NCBI GenBank assembly: GCA_945267035.1
Contig: CALYOS010000002.1
Span: 56,693 to 120,692, forward strand
DNA from: an uncultured Neisseriaceae bacterium
Lineage (GTDB): Bacteria; Pseudomonadota; Gammaproteobacteria; Burkholderiales; Neisseriaceae
Reading direction: 5' to 3'
DNA length: 64,000 nt
Below the pieces are notes generated by a model that worked only from the letters and a program-made list of their open reading frames with translations, was not told where the DNA came from and searched no databases. Shown in pieces: positions 1-10,121 of the stretch (positions are counted from its first letter, which is position 1; each line of letters opens with the position of its first letter). Position numbers and translations under genes: made by a program.

Positions 1-2674
1 GCTCTTCCAGGGTATCTGTATTAGGAATTTCTGACTGTACAGTATGTGTTTCAATCAATTGCAACGGGCCAAGATCAATGATGTGTTGCAAATCGATCGG
101 GGACTCATTAATCGTGTTTAATATGCTATATGAATTCGAATTCAGCTCTGGAGTTGTTCCCAATTCGACAGAATTATCACGATTAATTGCGTTATCCTGC
201 TGTATTCGTACATCACCCTGCTGATTGATCACCATGGAAACTATATATTGAACCTGCAGTACAGCCTGCTGTACGATCTCTTTTTCGTCATTGGTTGCTG
301 AAGAGGCAGGTAAATGGCCATCATTTTTCATCTTGCCGAAGGTTTCTTGTGGCGCTAGAACTTGTTCAGTAACCTGTTGCACCTGATTAACGATGGCATG
401 AATATCCAAATATCGGGTAATTTTGTTAGCCGAAGGAATATAACGACGATTTTTTTTACCATTTTGGCGACGATTGTCTTTTTGATGACGTGTTCGATTG
501 CGTTTACCATGGTTATCATCCACGGCTAAATTAACCAGTAATGGTTCTTCATGCTGAACATCAGCAAATGCTTCTTCGGCAACCAAATTTAAATGTTCAG
601 TATCGGATTTACGTGTTGAACGTTGACGACGGCGACGCTTGTTCTGACCATCATCTTTAACATCATTAGATCCTTGCGTTTGATTACCACAGTCGAATGG
701 GATAATTAAATCCGCTGACTCAATATTATTTTTTTCTTCGTTGCGTTTACGTCGATCATTGGATCGATTGTCCGAATATTTATCCGCTGAAGTTTTACTA
801 GCCGTTTCCACCGCATCATTTTTCTTAGTGGCCGACGTTTTTTTAGCTTGTTTATTAACTTGACCCGGACGTCTATCTGCAGTTTGTGGTTTACGCGTTC
901 TTTTATTTCCAGCAATTGATTTTGCAGATTTATCTGATTTTTTGTCGACATCAGTTGAATTATCTGAAGTCTTTTCTGTCCCAATCAAATTTTGCCACCA
1001 GCCGGATAATTTTTTCCACCAGCTATCTGAAGTTACTTTCCTGCTAACCGATGTTTTGGCTATGACCGGAGCAGGTTGACTATGTTGAATACCTTTCACT
1101 GCTGCTTCAGGTTTCACTGGTTTATTTTGACCAATGGAAAAAGGCAATTCACCCGTATCCTCCGGCACTTTTACTTGGTGATAACTGGGGATGGTGTTTT
1201 CTTCAACATTATCGGTACGTACGCGCGTAACACTATAATGAGGATTTTCCAGATGAATATTTGGAATAAGTAATACACACAGATCTAAACGCTCTTCGAG
1301 TCCAAACAATTCTGCCCGTTTTTCATTCAACAGAAATGTTGCAACATCTACTGGTACCTGAACCCGCACTTCAGCGGTATTATCCTTCATCGCCTCTTCT
1401 TGGATAATACGCAATACATGTAGAGCAGTTGATTCAATACTGCGTATAAACCCAGTACCGGCACAGCGTGGACAAATGGTGTGACTACTTTCACCTAATG
1501 ATGGCTTAAGACGTTGGCGAGAGAGTTCCATTAAACCAAAGCGTGATAATTTGGCCATTTGTACCCTCGCCCGGTCTTTTCTCAGGGCATCACGTAAAGT
1601 ATTCTCTACGTCGCGCTGATTCTTGCTGTTCTCCATGTCGATGAAGTCAATCACCACCAAACCGCCAAGATCCCGCACACGCATTTGTCGAGCTACTTCT
1701 TCTGCCGCCTCCATATTGGTTTTGAAAGCAGTATCTTCAATATCCGCACCACGCGTTGCTCTGGCTGAATTGACATCAATAGAAACTAAAGCTTCGGTAT
1801 GATCAATAACAATAGCTCCACCAGAAGGCAATGAAACTTCACGCGAAAAGGCTGACTCTATCTGTTGTTCAATTTGAAAACGAGAAAACAGCGGTGTGTG
1901 ATCAGTATAATGTCTCAATCGGCTAGTATATGCCGGCATAACATAGGACATGAATTCACTAATCTGATCATACACATCTTGTGAATCAATTAAAATTTCA
2001 CCAATATCAGGCTGAAAATAATCTCTTATTGCACGAATCAACAAAGAGCTTTCCATGAACAGCAAATAGGGTTCATTATGATGTGCAGCGGCCTGTTCAA
2101 TAGCACGCCACAATTGCACCAAATAATTTAAATCCCACTGCAATTCTTCACAACTACGACCTATCCCTGCTGTCCGCGCAATTAAACTCATGCCATTTGG
2201 AACATTGAGCTCACTCATAGCTTGTTTAAGTTCTTGCCGATCTTCACCTTCAATCCGGCGCGAAACACCTCCTCCTCGGGGATTGTTAGGCATCAAAACC
2301 AGATATCGTCCAGCCAGACTAATAAAGGTAGTTAAGGCTGCACCTTTGTTACCGCGCTCATCTTTTTCAACCTGAACGATAACTTCAATGCCTTCGGTCA
2401 AAACATCCTGTATGCGGACTCTTCCACCCTCATAATTTTGAAAATAGCTACGTGATATTTCTTTAAAAGGTAAAAATCCATGGCGATCAGTACCATAATC
2501 GACAAAACACGCTTCCAGTGAAGGTTCGATTCTGGTAATAATACCTTTATAAATATTTCCCTTACGCTGTTCCTTACCCAGCGTTTCGATATCCAGATCA
2601 ATTAGATTCTGTCCATCGACTATTGCCACCCGCAACTCTTCTGCCTGCGTGGCATTAAATAACATTCGTTTCAT
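1..2674 (-). CDS. rne: Ribonuclease E, N-terminal 891 codons (gene runs off the window)
   Basis: Endoribonuclease that cleaves single-stranded AU-rich RNA, central to mRNA decay and rRNA/tRNA processing and usually the scaffold of the degradosome. The reading frame is open from the ATG at 2674 to the window edge. It starts [10 protein letters not shown], has an S1-like RNA-binding region near residues 35-120, then the RNase E/G core with the metal-binding aspartates in SIDVNS and VVIDFIDME. The zinc-link CPRC is at residues 401-404. After about residue 510 the protein becomes a low-complexity basic tail rich in K, R, N, Q and D, with arginine clusters such as NKRRRRRQRS, as expected for the disordered C-terminal scaffold. 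The 3' end lies outside the window. A Shine-Dalgarno (ACGAGG) sits 5 nt before the ATG, inside a hairpin (see 2680-2702). Confidence 0.95.
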   Translation of the reverse strand, partial: MKRMLFNATQAEELRVAIVDGQNLIDLDIETLGKEQRKGNIYKGIITRIEPSLEACFVDYGTDRHGFLPFKEISRSYFQNYEGGRVRIQDVLTEGIEVIVQVEKDERGNKGAALTTFISLAGRYLVLMPNNPRGGGVSRRIEGEDRQELKQAMSELNVPNGMSLIARTAGIGRSCEELQWDLNYLVQLWRAIEQAAAHHNEPYLLFMESSLLIRAIRDYFQPDIGEILIDSQDVYDQISEFMSYVMPAYTSRLRHYTDHTPLFSRFQIEQQIESAFSREVSLPSGGAIVIDHTEALVSIDVNSARATRGADIEDTAFKTNMEAAEEVARQMRVRDLGGLVVIDFIDMENSKNQRDVENTLRDALRKDRARVQMAKLSRFGLMELSRQRLKPSLGESSHTICPRCAGTGFIRSIESTALHVLRIIQEEAMKDNTAEVRVQVPVDVATFLLNEKRAELFGLEERLDLCVLLIPNIHLENPHYSVTRVRTDNVEENTIPSYHQVKVPEDTGELPFSIGQNKPVKPEAAVKGIQHSQPAPVIAKTSVSRKVTSDSWWKKLSGWWQNLIGTEKTSDNSTDVDKKSDKSAKSIAGNKRTRKPQTADRRPGQVNKQAKKTSATKKNDAVETASKTSADKYSDNRSNDRRKRNEEKNNIESADLIIPFDCGNQTQGSNDVKDDGQNKRRRRQRSTRKSDTEHLNLVAEEAFADVQHEEPLLVNLAVDDNHGKRNRTRHQKDNRRQNGKKNRRYIPSANKITRYLDIHAIVNQVQQVTEQVLAPQETFGKMKNDGHLPASSATNDEKEIVQQAVLQVQYIVSMVINQQGDVRIQQDNAINRDNSVELGTTPELNSNSYSILNTINESPIDLQHIIDLGPLQLIETHTVQSEIPNTDTLEE

Positions 2675-2679
2675 GAAAA

Positions 2680-2702
2680 CCTCGTTATCTACACTGACGA
2701 GG
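2680..2702 (-). promoter_or_regulatory. Hairpin covering the rne Shine-Dalgarno
   Basis: On the minus strand CCTCGT and ACGAGG form a perfect 6-bp stem around an 11-nt loop. The 3' arm is the rne ribosome binding site itself, 5 nt upstream of the start codon. RNase E in Escherichia coli is autoregulated through structures in its long 5' leader. That this hairpin does a similar job here is inference. Confidence 0.5.
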
Positions 2703-3224
2703 CGTTGTAATTAGTATTTGACACCCTAAGCCTTGCCTTCATTCATTACTGATGGCAAAACAAACAGGCTTTCATCATAAAGAAGGTAATAAAGAACATG
2801 TCGACGTGCTTAATACATATTCAGCACGAACGGCGCAACTGAGCAGCATCTACACTGCAGCGCTTATATAAGATAGCCATTCTTCTGTTATTTTGTCAGG
2901 TGCTCGGGCACTTTTGCAGCTGCGCAATCAGGTTTTGTCATTCCTTCTCACGTCTTAAACCGAGGCTTGCCACCCGATGGAGTCAAACTTAATTACTAAC
3001 CCTTATTATTGACGGCTGGTCAACAACTTGGGGAAATACGCCTGCAACAGTGCGTTTTTCCAGTAAATTCGTTAACATTTCATTTTTTTGTCGCAAAATA
3101 CTAGCATTTCACGACAATAGGCAAAATGCGCCTTTTTCTGTTCAGTACCAATTGCCACTATGAGTTCGGCTATAATAACTGATGACTTCTATTAATTTAT
3201 AAAAGCTTACGGATTATAAGCAAG
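2703..3224. other. Intergenic region: rne leader and rluC upstream region
   Basis: This 520-bp gap separates the divergent rne and rluC genes and contains no credible ORF. Its length suggests a long rne 5' leader. A TATAAT hexamer at 3171-3176 on the plus strand is about 50 bp before the rluC ATG and is a plausible -10 box; no convincing -35 box lies at the right distance. No rne promoter could be fixed by eye. Confidence 0.4.
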
Positions 3225-4223
3225 ATGACAGTTTTAAGCAAAGATTCAGTGCAATTTTTATGTGTCAGCTCAGAAAATGCTGGCCAGCGTTTGGATAATT
3301 TTTTGATACGAGAATTAAAAGGTGTACCTAAAAGTCATATCCAGCGGATTATCCGCAGTGGTGAGGTACGTCTAAATAAAAAGCGCTGCAAAGGTACTGA
3401 TCGCATAGCAGCTGATGATGAGATTCGCTTACCACCTATTCGGGTTTCTACTAAAAACCCCTCTTTTTCCAACCAAGATATTCCCAATAAAGAATTTGAG
3501 GTAGTTTACGAAGATGATGTGCTCTTAGTGATTAATAAACCTGCTGGTATTGCTGTACATGGCGGCAGTGGTGTGAGTTATGGCGTGATTGAGCAGCTTC
3601 GCCATTCTCGTCCACAAGCACGTTATCTGGAACTGGTACATCGATTAGATAAAGATACCAGCGGTTTATTGATGATTGCCAAAAAACGCAGTGCTTTGGT
3701 TAAGCTACATGAGTCCATCCGTATGAACCACCCACATAAGGTTTATTTGGCTTTGGCTGTCGGTAATTGGAATGAAAAGGTTCGTCAGATCAAATTACCC
3801 TTAATTAAATACACCGGTGCTCAAGGAGAAAAAATGGTCCGCGTTGCCGCTAAAGATCAACAAGGACAAAAAGCACATACTTTGTTTAAAGTACAACAAT
3901 CTTATGCTGGAACTTTATTACATCAAAGCGGCATCTCGGCTTTAACATTATTAGAAGTGACATTAAAAACTGGGCGCACTCATCAGATTCGCGTACATAT
4001 GCAATCTCAACAATGTCCTATAGCGGGTGATGAGCGATACGGGGATTATCAAATCAATAAACGATTACAAAAAATAGGGTTAAAAAGGATGTTTTTGCAT
4101 GCATCGGAATTGACTATTCATCACCCAATAACTGGAGAGATCTTACAACTTTGTGCACCACTACCAGATGAACTTAAAAATTTTTTACAAAAATTGCCAG
4201 CTCTATCTAAGCATTCAGATTAA
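3225..4223 (+). CDS. rluC: RluC-type 23S rRNA pseudouridine synthase
   Basis: Predicted 332-aa RNA pseudouridine synthase of the RluA superfamily, converting specific uridines of 23S rRNA to pseudouridine. An N-terminal S4 RNA-binding domain spans about residues 16-70 (GQRLDNFL, IQRIIRSGEVRLN). The catalytic domain follows with HRLDKDTSG, in which Asp142 is the expected nucleophile, and the C-terminal motifs TGRTHQIRVHM and GDERYG. S4 plus this length fits RluC better than the shorter RluA. The gene is divergent from rne, as rluC and rne are in many proteobacteria, which supports the assignment. The exact target uridines are inferred from the family. Confidence 0.92.
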   Translation: MTVLSKDSVQFLCVSSENAGQRLDNFLIRELKGVPKSHIQRIIRSGEVRLNKKRCKGTDRIAADDEIRLPPIRVSTKNPSFSNQDIPNKEFEVVYEDDVLLVINKPAGIAVHGGSGVSYGVIEQLRHSRPQARYLELVHRLDKDTSGLLMIAKKRSALVKLHESIRMNHPHKVYLALAVGNWNEKVRQIKLPLIKYTGAQGEKMVRVAAKDQQGQKAHTLFKVQQSYAGTLLHQSGISALTLLEVTLKTGRTHQIRVHMQSQQCPIAGDERYGDYQINKRLQKIGLKRMFLHASELTIHHPITGEILQLCAPLPDELKNFLQKLPALSKHSD

Positions 4224-4245
4224 ATAAGGGATTGATTTTGTCATT

Positions 4246-5127
4246 TTATTTGATCATATTCTGTAACCACTTTTTAAATTCTTCTCCATACTGATCATGA
4301 CGCAAACTATATTCGACAAAAGTTTTCATATAACCCAATTTATCACCACAATCATGTGAATAACCATTGATAACAAAAGCATCAACGTCTTCCTGCTTAA
4401 TCAATGCAGCAATAGCATCGGTCAATTGAATTTCCCCTCCTACTCCAGGAGTCGTTTTTTCTAATAATGACCAAATGTTTGCAGATAAAACATAACGACC
4501 AACTACAGCAAGATCCGAAGGTGCTTCCTCAATTAACGGTTTCTCTACAATATTCTTAATTGGTATACTACACCCAGCTTCAGTTTTCATACCATTACAA
4601 TCAGCGATACCATATTTGTTGACTTCACTGGCAGGTACACGCTCTACCATAATCTGGCTATGATTAGTTTGCTCAAAACATTTTACCATTTTAGCCAAAT
4701 TATCAGTGTTCAGATTACAGGAAAAATCATCTATCAATACATCTGGTAAAAGCACGGCAAATGACTCATTACCAATCACGGGTCGGGCACACAAGATCGC
4801 CTGACCAAGTCCATTGGCCTTTGGTTGATGAACCTGAATCAGATTGACATCGGGCGGGCAGATTTGACGTAAATTCTCTAGTACATCATTTTTGCCTTTA
4901 TCCTGTAACAAACTTTCCAGTTCGAATGCGGGATTAAAATGATTAATTATAGCCGTTTTAAGACTATGATTAACCAAAACAATATCTTTGATACCAGCCG
5001 CAACACATTCTTTGACAATATATTGAATCAATGGTTTATCTACTAACGTCAGCATTTCTTTGGGAATGGCTTTTGTAGCTGGTAACATCCGCGTTCCAAA
5101 TCCTGCCACAGGAATCACTGCTTTCAT
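4246..5127 (-). CDS. galU: UTP--glucose-1-phosphate uridylyltransferase
   Basis: Makes UDP-glucose from UTP and glucose-1-phosphate for lipooligosaccharide, capsule and galactose metabolism. The 293-aa protein has the usual length and opens with the nucleotide-binding signature [20 protein letters not shown]. Later motifs typical of GalU include QAKGLG-like [31 protein letters not shown] and GEIQLTDAI. The gene converges with rluC and follows dhaK on the same strand across a 360-bp gap that contains a 10-bp hairpin, so it probably has its own promoter. Confidence 0.95.
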   Translation of the reverse strand: MKAVIPVAGFGTRMLPATKAIPKEMLTLVDKPLIQYIVKECVAAGIKDIVLVNHSLKTAIINHFNPAFELESLLQDKGKNDVLENLRQICPPDVNLIQVHQPKANGLGQAILCARPVIGNESFAVLLPDVLIDDFSCNLNTDNLAKMVKCFEQTNHSQIMVERVPASEVNKYGIADCNGMKTEAGCSIPIKNIVEKPLIEEAPSDLAVVGRYVLSANIWSLLEKTTPGVGGEIQLTDAIAALIKQEDVDAFVINGYSHDCGDKLGYMKTFVEYSLRHDQYGEEFKKWLQNMIK

Positions 5128-5207
5128 TTATTTCCTTAATTTTGATTGGATTTAATTTAAAGTATATAAAAAATCTGAATTGAAAAATAGCTGGTAAGTC
5201 TATTTTG

Positions 5208-5235
5208 AGCCATCATGCAAAGACACATGATGGCT
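5208..5235. repeat. 10-bp inverted repeat between dhaK and galU
   Basis: AGCCATCATG (5208-5217) and CATGATGGCT (5226-5235) form a perfect 10-bp stem with an 8-nt loop. A short T run follows on the plus strand (TTTT), but the flanking genes run on the minus strand, where no T tract follows. It may be an imperfect terminator of the kinase gene or an operator or leader hairpin for galU. Confidence 0.45.
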
Positions 5236-5315
5236 TTTAAAATTGGTTATCTGTTGTTCGATCATGGCAACATAATTAAATTTTTATGTATACAAAATCA
5301 TGCACCAATATTTTT

Positions 5316-6956
5316 TTAGGCTAGTTTTGACAAGGATTGGAATACTTCAGCTATCACCAAAGCTCCTGGATCGATAACACCTTTCAAATTATCTTGATTA
5401 ACATAAGATGATCGCCCTGCTCCAGCCTTACTCATCGCTGCTGTTTTTTCAGCACCATATTGTGCCGCATCTGCAGCCTGCTCAAATCCGTCTTTTTGCC
5501 ATGCCTGCAATGCAGGTTGTAAAGCATCGATCAAGGTTCGGTCACCCACATCGGCACCGCCATAAAGCTTCATCTGTTCCAGTCCAAACCAAAATGCATC
5601 TACTAGTGATTCACCTTTGAGCATATGTTGCCCTGCTGCGGTAAAGAAAATCGACATTAACACGCCACTGGATCCGCCCATAACAGTCGCTAATCGATCT
5701 CCTATCAACAAAAGCAATTGTGGTACATCATTAAGAGGTAATTGTTGTTTTTCCAAGAGTAAGGCAATATCCTGAGCACCATGAGCAAAAGTGGTTCCAG
5801 TATCTCCGTCTCCTACCTTAGCATCCAGAGCATTAAGCTGATTTTCCAGATTGATGAGTGTGGATGTTATGGTTTTAAGAACAGTAGCTATTTGAGTATT
5901 TTCAGAATATGAATAATTGATGTTTTTAGCCACAGCCGTTTGAGTCAGGGTGGGTAAAGGGGCAAAAGCAACAGGATTTTGCCAGCCTAGGGTCTCCACA
6001 GGTGCTTTTATGGCCTGTTCAAAAAAATCATTTAGTTTTAATAATGACAGGGAAAAACCCTTCATGTCCAAAGAAGTGACCAAGGGTGCAGGCCCGATAA
6101 GATAATCAATCTGATCGTGTAAATTTGAATGTGCCAATTCTCGCGTTAGAACAGCCATTTCCAATGCCGAAACACCACCCAGATTATTGATCATGACAGC
6201 AAATCGACCAGTACCGGCATATTTTTGTAACTGTTCGACCATGGTAGCAATAACAACTTTACTGTTTTGAGTAGTTATTACTGATCCACCAGGCTCTCCA
6301 TGTATACCAAGCCCTAATTCACAACCATTTGTCTCAATTACTCTTTTTTCCTCATGACCAGGTAAATGGCAACTCTGCATAGCCACGCCGAGGCTCCATA
6401 ATTGATCACAAGTTTGTTGAGCTAAATCGCGGATTTCAGCCAAGCATTTTCCAGCTTCCGCCGCAAAGCCTGCAATTTTATGAACCAATACGGTACCGGC
6501 AATACCTCGTGGCTGATGATTATCTGGTAAGGCCACATCATCTGCAACGATGACCATTTCAACATTTAAACCCATTGCTTTGGCTTTTTCAGCAGCCAAG
6601 CCAAAATTCAATCTATCTCCAGTATAATTTTTTACGATTAATAAACAACCATGCTCACCTGTTACAGCGACGATAGCATTCAAAACCGCATCAACACTTG
6701 GGGAGGCAAACAAGTCACCGCATACTGCTGCAGTCAACATCCCTTTGCCCACAAATCCAGCATGTGCTGGCTCATGTCCAGACCCTCCGCCAGAAATAAT
6801 CGCAACACGACTTTTATCCCAATCTTGTCTTACAACTACACGGATCGCTGGATCAATATCCAGTTTGACAAGATTAGCGCGTGGAGCAGAAATAATTAAA
6901 CCTTCGATCGCATCATTCACTAAGTGTTGACGATCATCATAGAAAAATTTGGACAT
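5316..6956 (-). CDS. ATP-dependent dihydroxyacetone kinase (DhaK-DhaL fusion)
   Basis: Single-chain kinase that phosphorylates dihydroxyacetone, and possibly other short ketoses or aldoses, with ATP. The first 330 residues are a DhaK domain with SGGGSGHEPAHAGF and a substrate-binding His at residue 219 in GLGIHGEPG. From about residue 365 a DhaL domain carries the nucleotide/Mg signature DAKVGDGDTGTTFAHGA and the lid motif GGSSGVL. This domain order is that of the ATP-using eukaryotic and Citrobacter-type enzymes, not the three-subunit phosphotransferase-dependent system. I place the start at the ATG at 6956 (MSKFFYDDRQ), preceded by a weak GGGG, and not at an in-frame TTG 18 nt upstream. No dha operon neighbours are present, so its physiological substrate is open. 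Confidence 0.9.
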   Translation of the reverse strand: MSKFFYDDRQHLVNDAIEGLIISAPRANLVKLDIDPAIRVVVRQDWDKSRVAIISGGGSGHEPAHAGFVGKGMLTAAVCGDLFASPSVDAVLNAIVAVTGEHGCLLIVKNYTGDRLNFGLAAEKAKAMGLNVEMVIVADDVALPDNHQPRGIAGTVLVHKIAGFAAEAGKCLAEIRDLAQQTCDQLWSLGVAMQSCHLPGHEEKRVIETNGCELGLGIHGEPGGSVITTQNSKVVIATMVEQLQKYAGTGRFAVMINNLGGVSALEMAVLTRELAHSNLHDQIDYLIGPAPLVTSLDMKGFSLSLLKLNDFFEQAIKAPVETLGWQNPVAFAPLPTLTQTAVAKNINYSYSENTQIATVLKTITSTLINLENQLNALDAKVGDGDTGTTFAHGAQDIALLLEKQQLPLNDVPQLLLLIGDRLATVMGGSSGVLMSIFFTAAGQHMLKGESLVDAFWFGLEQMKLYGGADVGDRTLIDALQPALQAWQKDGFEQAADAAQYGAEKTAAMSKAGAGRSSYVNQDNLKGVIDPGALVIAEVFQSLSKLA

Positions 6957-7547
6957 ATGATTTGATAACCCCAAAAATAATTTACGTGACCAATAATATT
7001 TAACTCGAAAATAAATTTTTTATGGTTACAACTGTATACTAATCACATAGGCATACTACCTAGCAGAACATAATTGATTATTTCGGAAACAATATGGCAA
7101 AAATATCAAATTAATTTGTATTATAACAATCAAATTGCAACAGTTACGCTTAATCGATCATATGTCAAATTCTAAGCAATAATATATCATCATTATACTT
7201 ATATATAAAATTTTATAGCTTCAACTGATTAATAATGCAAAATCTTTAGCAAAAATCTTACAAGCAAACCTCACCCAAATTACATTATCAAAAGTGTCTC
7301 ATCTTAAAAAAATAAATAATTATTTATAAAAATTTATGCGTTTAATCTTTATGAATAATGATCTAGCAAAATATAACATATTTTTCAAATATTTTGTCAA
7401 CATCATCAAACCCATATATAATTTCTTGTCCTAATTTCATTATTATTAGCCATCATTGTAATCTCGGTTATATAGTGCATAATGAAACCATTTTTGTGTA
7501 ACTTAGTGACTATTGATATCTTAAAAAAAACTTGAAAGCTCACCTAA
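6957..7547. other. AT-rich intergenic region between dhaK and sppA
   Basis: About 590 bp between two divergent genes, strongly AT-rich, with no ORF of coding character on either strand. It must carry both promoters, but runs of A and T make any single hexamer pair unconvincing. Confidence 0.4.
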
Positions 7548-8516
7548 ATGAAAAATGACAAAATGGATTTTACCAATCACGATCACAATAATAATATCAA
7601 TAATTGGGAACGTGGCATACTGGAAAAACTCTTACTCGAAGTTTATAAAGTCCAACAACGCACCCGTATGTGGCGTTGGGTATGGCGCATATTTTGGATA
7701 TTTTTGCTTTTAATAATAATCAGTGGAATTTTTGGTACGAAAAGTGAGGTAAAAATAAGAGAAAACCATACTGCCGTAATAGATTTAAGTGGCGTCATTG
7801 ATAGCGAAACCAACCAGGCGGATGTGTTACATGAGGGTTTGGAGAATGCCTATAAAGCCAAAAATGTAAAAGGAATTATTATCCGCGCCAATAGTCCTGG
7901 TGGTTCGCCAGTTATATCCAGTATTGCCTACCAAGAAATTCGCAATATGAAGGCGAAGAACCCCAATATACCAGTATATGTCGTTATTGAGGACATGTGT
8001 GCATCTGGTTGTTACTATATCGCCAGTGCTGCTGACAAAATTTATGCTGATCAATCAAGTTTAGTTGGCAGTATCGGGGTCATTGGCAGCAGCTTTGATT
8101 TTACCGGCCTGATCGAAAAACTAGGTATTAAACGTCGTGTAAAAATTGCTGGCAATAATAAAGATATGGGTGATCCGTTTGTTCCCGAAACCCCTGAACA
8201 ACAGCAAATTTGGAAACAAATGTTGAGTAGCATTCACAACCAATTTATCAATGCTGTTAAGCAAGGCCGAGGAAACCGTTTGAAGTATACTGAAAATCCT
8301 GACGTTTTCAGCGGTCGGGCCTATACCGGAGAAGAAGGTAAAGCAGTAGGTCTAATAGATGATTATGGCAATATTTATACTATTTCACGCGATGTCATCA
8401 AGGCACCAGTGTTGGTCAATTACACACCGGATAATAAATGGAGTAAATTACTCGGTCGACACTTAAGTAGTGAATTACAACATAATATTCAGGGAATGAT
8501 GCAGAAACCCTGGTAA
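7548..8516 (+). CDS. sppA: Signal peptide peptidase SppA-type protease (S49)
   Basis: Membrane-anchored serine protease of family S49, likely digesting residual signal peptides in the inner membrane. The 322-aa protein has one hydrophobic segment at residues about 45-63, after a basic stretch (RTRMWRWVWR), so the catalytic part faces the periplasm. It is the short, single-domain form. The nucleophile Ser153 lies in MCASGCYYIAS and the general base Lys205 in GNNKDMGDPF, matching the Ser/Lys dyad of the Bacillus enzyme. ANSPGGS (residues 114-120) is the conserved oxyanion-region motif. A terminator follows directly, so the gene is probably monocistronic. Confidence 0.92.
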   Translation: MKNDKMDFTNHDHNNNINNWERGILEKLLLEVYKVQQRTRMWRWVWRIFWIFLLLIIISGIFGTKSEVKIRENHTAVIDLSGVIDSETNQADVLHEGLENAYKAKNVKGIIIRANSPGGSPVISSIAYQEIRNMKAKNPNIPVYVVIEDMCASGCYYIASAADKIYADQSSLVGSIGVIGSSFDFTGLIEKLGIKRRVKIAGNNKDMGDPFVPETPEQQQIWKQMLSSIHNQFINAVKQGRGNRLKYTENPDVFSGRAYTGEEGKAVGLIDDYGNIYTISRDVIKAPVLVNYTPDNKWSKLLGRHLSSELQHNIQGMMQKPW

Positions 8517-8520
8517 TATA

Positions 8521-8549
8521 AAAGCTGTCCTCCACGGACAGCTTTTTTT
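8521..8549 (+). terminator. Rho-independent terminator of sppA
   Basis: AAAGCTGTCC, loop TCCAC, GGACAGCTTT followed by a T tract, beginning 5 nt after the sppA stop codon. Confidence 0.9.
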
Positions 8550-9295
8550 ACTAAAAGTAAATAAGAGACGATTTTTATTCTATAGGTTCTTTGCAGCAAA
8601 ACTGCATGAATCACTCTAAATCTCCAGCAAATTAGCCTAGATGACTGAAGGTATAAAAGACTTCATTGCGAGCATGTCACCTGGAAGGCTACCAATTACA
8701 GCACAACCTGTACTATTTAATGTTAGTTTTTTTTATCAAGCCATCATCAATTAATCCATAACAACTTAGCCGATTGAAGCGAAAGCATGATTTAATTAAT
8801 GTCTAATTAACTTTCCTGTTTAGTCTGTTTGGCAAAACATGTAATTGCATAATAAATGTCATCAATATCAATATAAATTTTCAATTAAATAACAAATTTA
8901 TGCACCGTATACTGTTTTAAATTGATAAATTAACCAGTAAATAAACAGATTTAAAACGCCATAAATAAGTTTAAGACAACCATCTGTGTCAAGTTTGTAT
9001 ACATGCCCTGAATACATGCTGAATGTTGTGTTGCTCAGCCTATATAAATGAACGCCATAACCACTCAATTAATCTTAGCTAAACCAACTGATCCTTATCT
9101 AACTTGATGATAAATTTACAGGCGTTCCTCTTTGCCATAAATTCATCCCGCTTCTCTTTTATTAATAAGTAATTTGGAATTTTTTCTCTATAAATAGTAA
9201 GAATTTATCCTGCCCCTTTTGTCAATGAAATTCTAATTAGGTTGCGTGATTACCATCTATACCCTATTCGTAAATTATTCTAGATTTATTAAACC
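8550..9295. other. Non-coding region between sppA and the Imm11-like pseudogene
   Basis: About 745 bp of AT-rich sequence. I see no ORF with coding character, no tRNA and no strong hairpin with a T tract. It may be decayed DNA, as its right border is a broken accessory gene. Confidence 0.35.
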
Positions 9296-9840
9296 TTAAT
9301 TAAACATTCCCTCATATTCCTCTATATTTATGAATTCAACACCTGTGGGATTTAGTTTTTTGATCTTATCAATTACTGATTTATGATATAAATAAATTCC
9401 TGGTTCTTCTAATAATCTCCAGCCCAAACGTCTCTTTAAGGTATTTTTTTTAGAACTTCTTTATCTAAGACATATTTGTTAATAAAGTACATATTACATT
9501 CTTCATCGTATTCATAATCAGATTTCTCTTTATCCAAAGCTTCAAACGTATTACTATCAACGTAAATACAGTAATAATTATTAATGTAGCCTCCTTTTCT
9601 GTCTGAAAGCTCTATCGGAAGAATACGCACACCTTCCATATCCATAGCTAACATTATGTTGGCTATTTTTTTAATTACAAAATCTTTAGAGCCTGTTAAA
9701 TAATCGGCCAATATAGGACATTTGGGTAAAGGATCTCCCAATTGAGCCTTGATTATTTCTTTTCTTTGATCTAAGAGATCAATCATTGGAAAAGCCTGAT
9801 CTCCTTTAGGCATCATGAAATAATATTCAAAATCTTTCAT
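9296..9840 (-). pseudogene. Imm11/DUF1629-like immunity protein, frameshifted in an A8 tract
   Basis: The intact frame from the ATG at 9840 gives 134 residues (MKDFEYYFMM...) and stops just after a run of eight A residues. Adding one A would continue the frame through GWRLLEEPGIYLYHKSV and GVEFINIEEYEGMFN to a stop at 9296, about 181 aa in all. The combined protein ends in the way of the DUF1629/Imm11 family, which protects against polymorphic toxins: a Y-V-D/S-rich centre and a final short GVEF..IEEYE segment. The family call is from memory of its pattern and is moderate. No toxin gene is adjacent, so it is an orphan. The length change in a homopolymer could be decay, phase variation or sequencing error. 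Confidence 0.6.
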
Positions 9841-10121
9841 ATTTTATTTTTCATCTTCTTTAATGCAGATATTAAAAAGTATGCTTTATTCCGAATTGTG
9901 CACATCAAAGATATTATCAAATTGAATCTAAAAAATATCTTCTGCTACAGTATAAATAATTAGATTGGCTATAATCAATTTCAACATAGCTAGCGGGGAC
10001 TTCTTTCCTGCGCTATGATAGTCATGCTTTGAATTGTGTCGTTATCAGATTACTTTGCTCAATTCTTACCCCTATATGAAAGAATTTAACAAAGTAATTT
10101 AATAAATCGAAAGCAAAAAAC

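Noticed and set aside
706..984. 92-codon frame on the minus strand inside rne
   Set aside because: Out-of-frame shadow of the basic, low-complexity RNase E tail; lysine- and arginine-rich by composition only.
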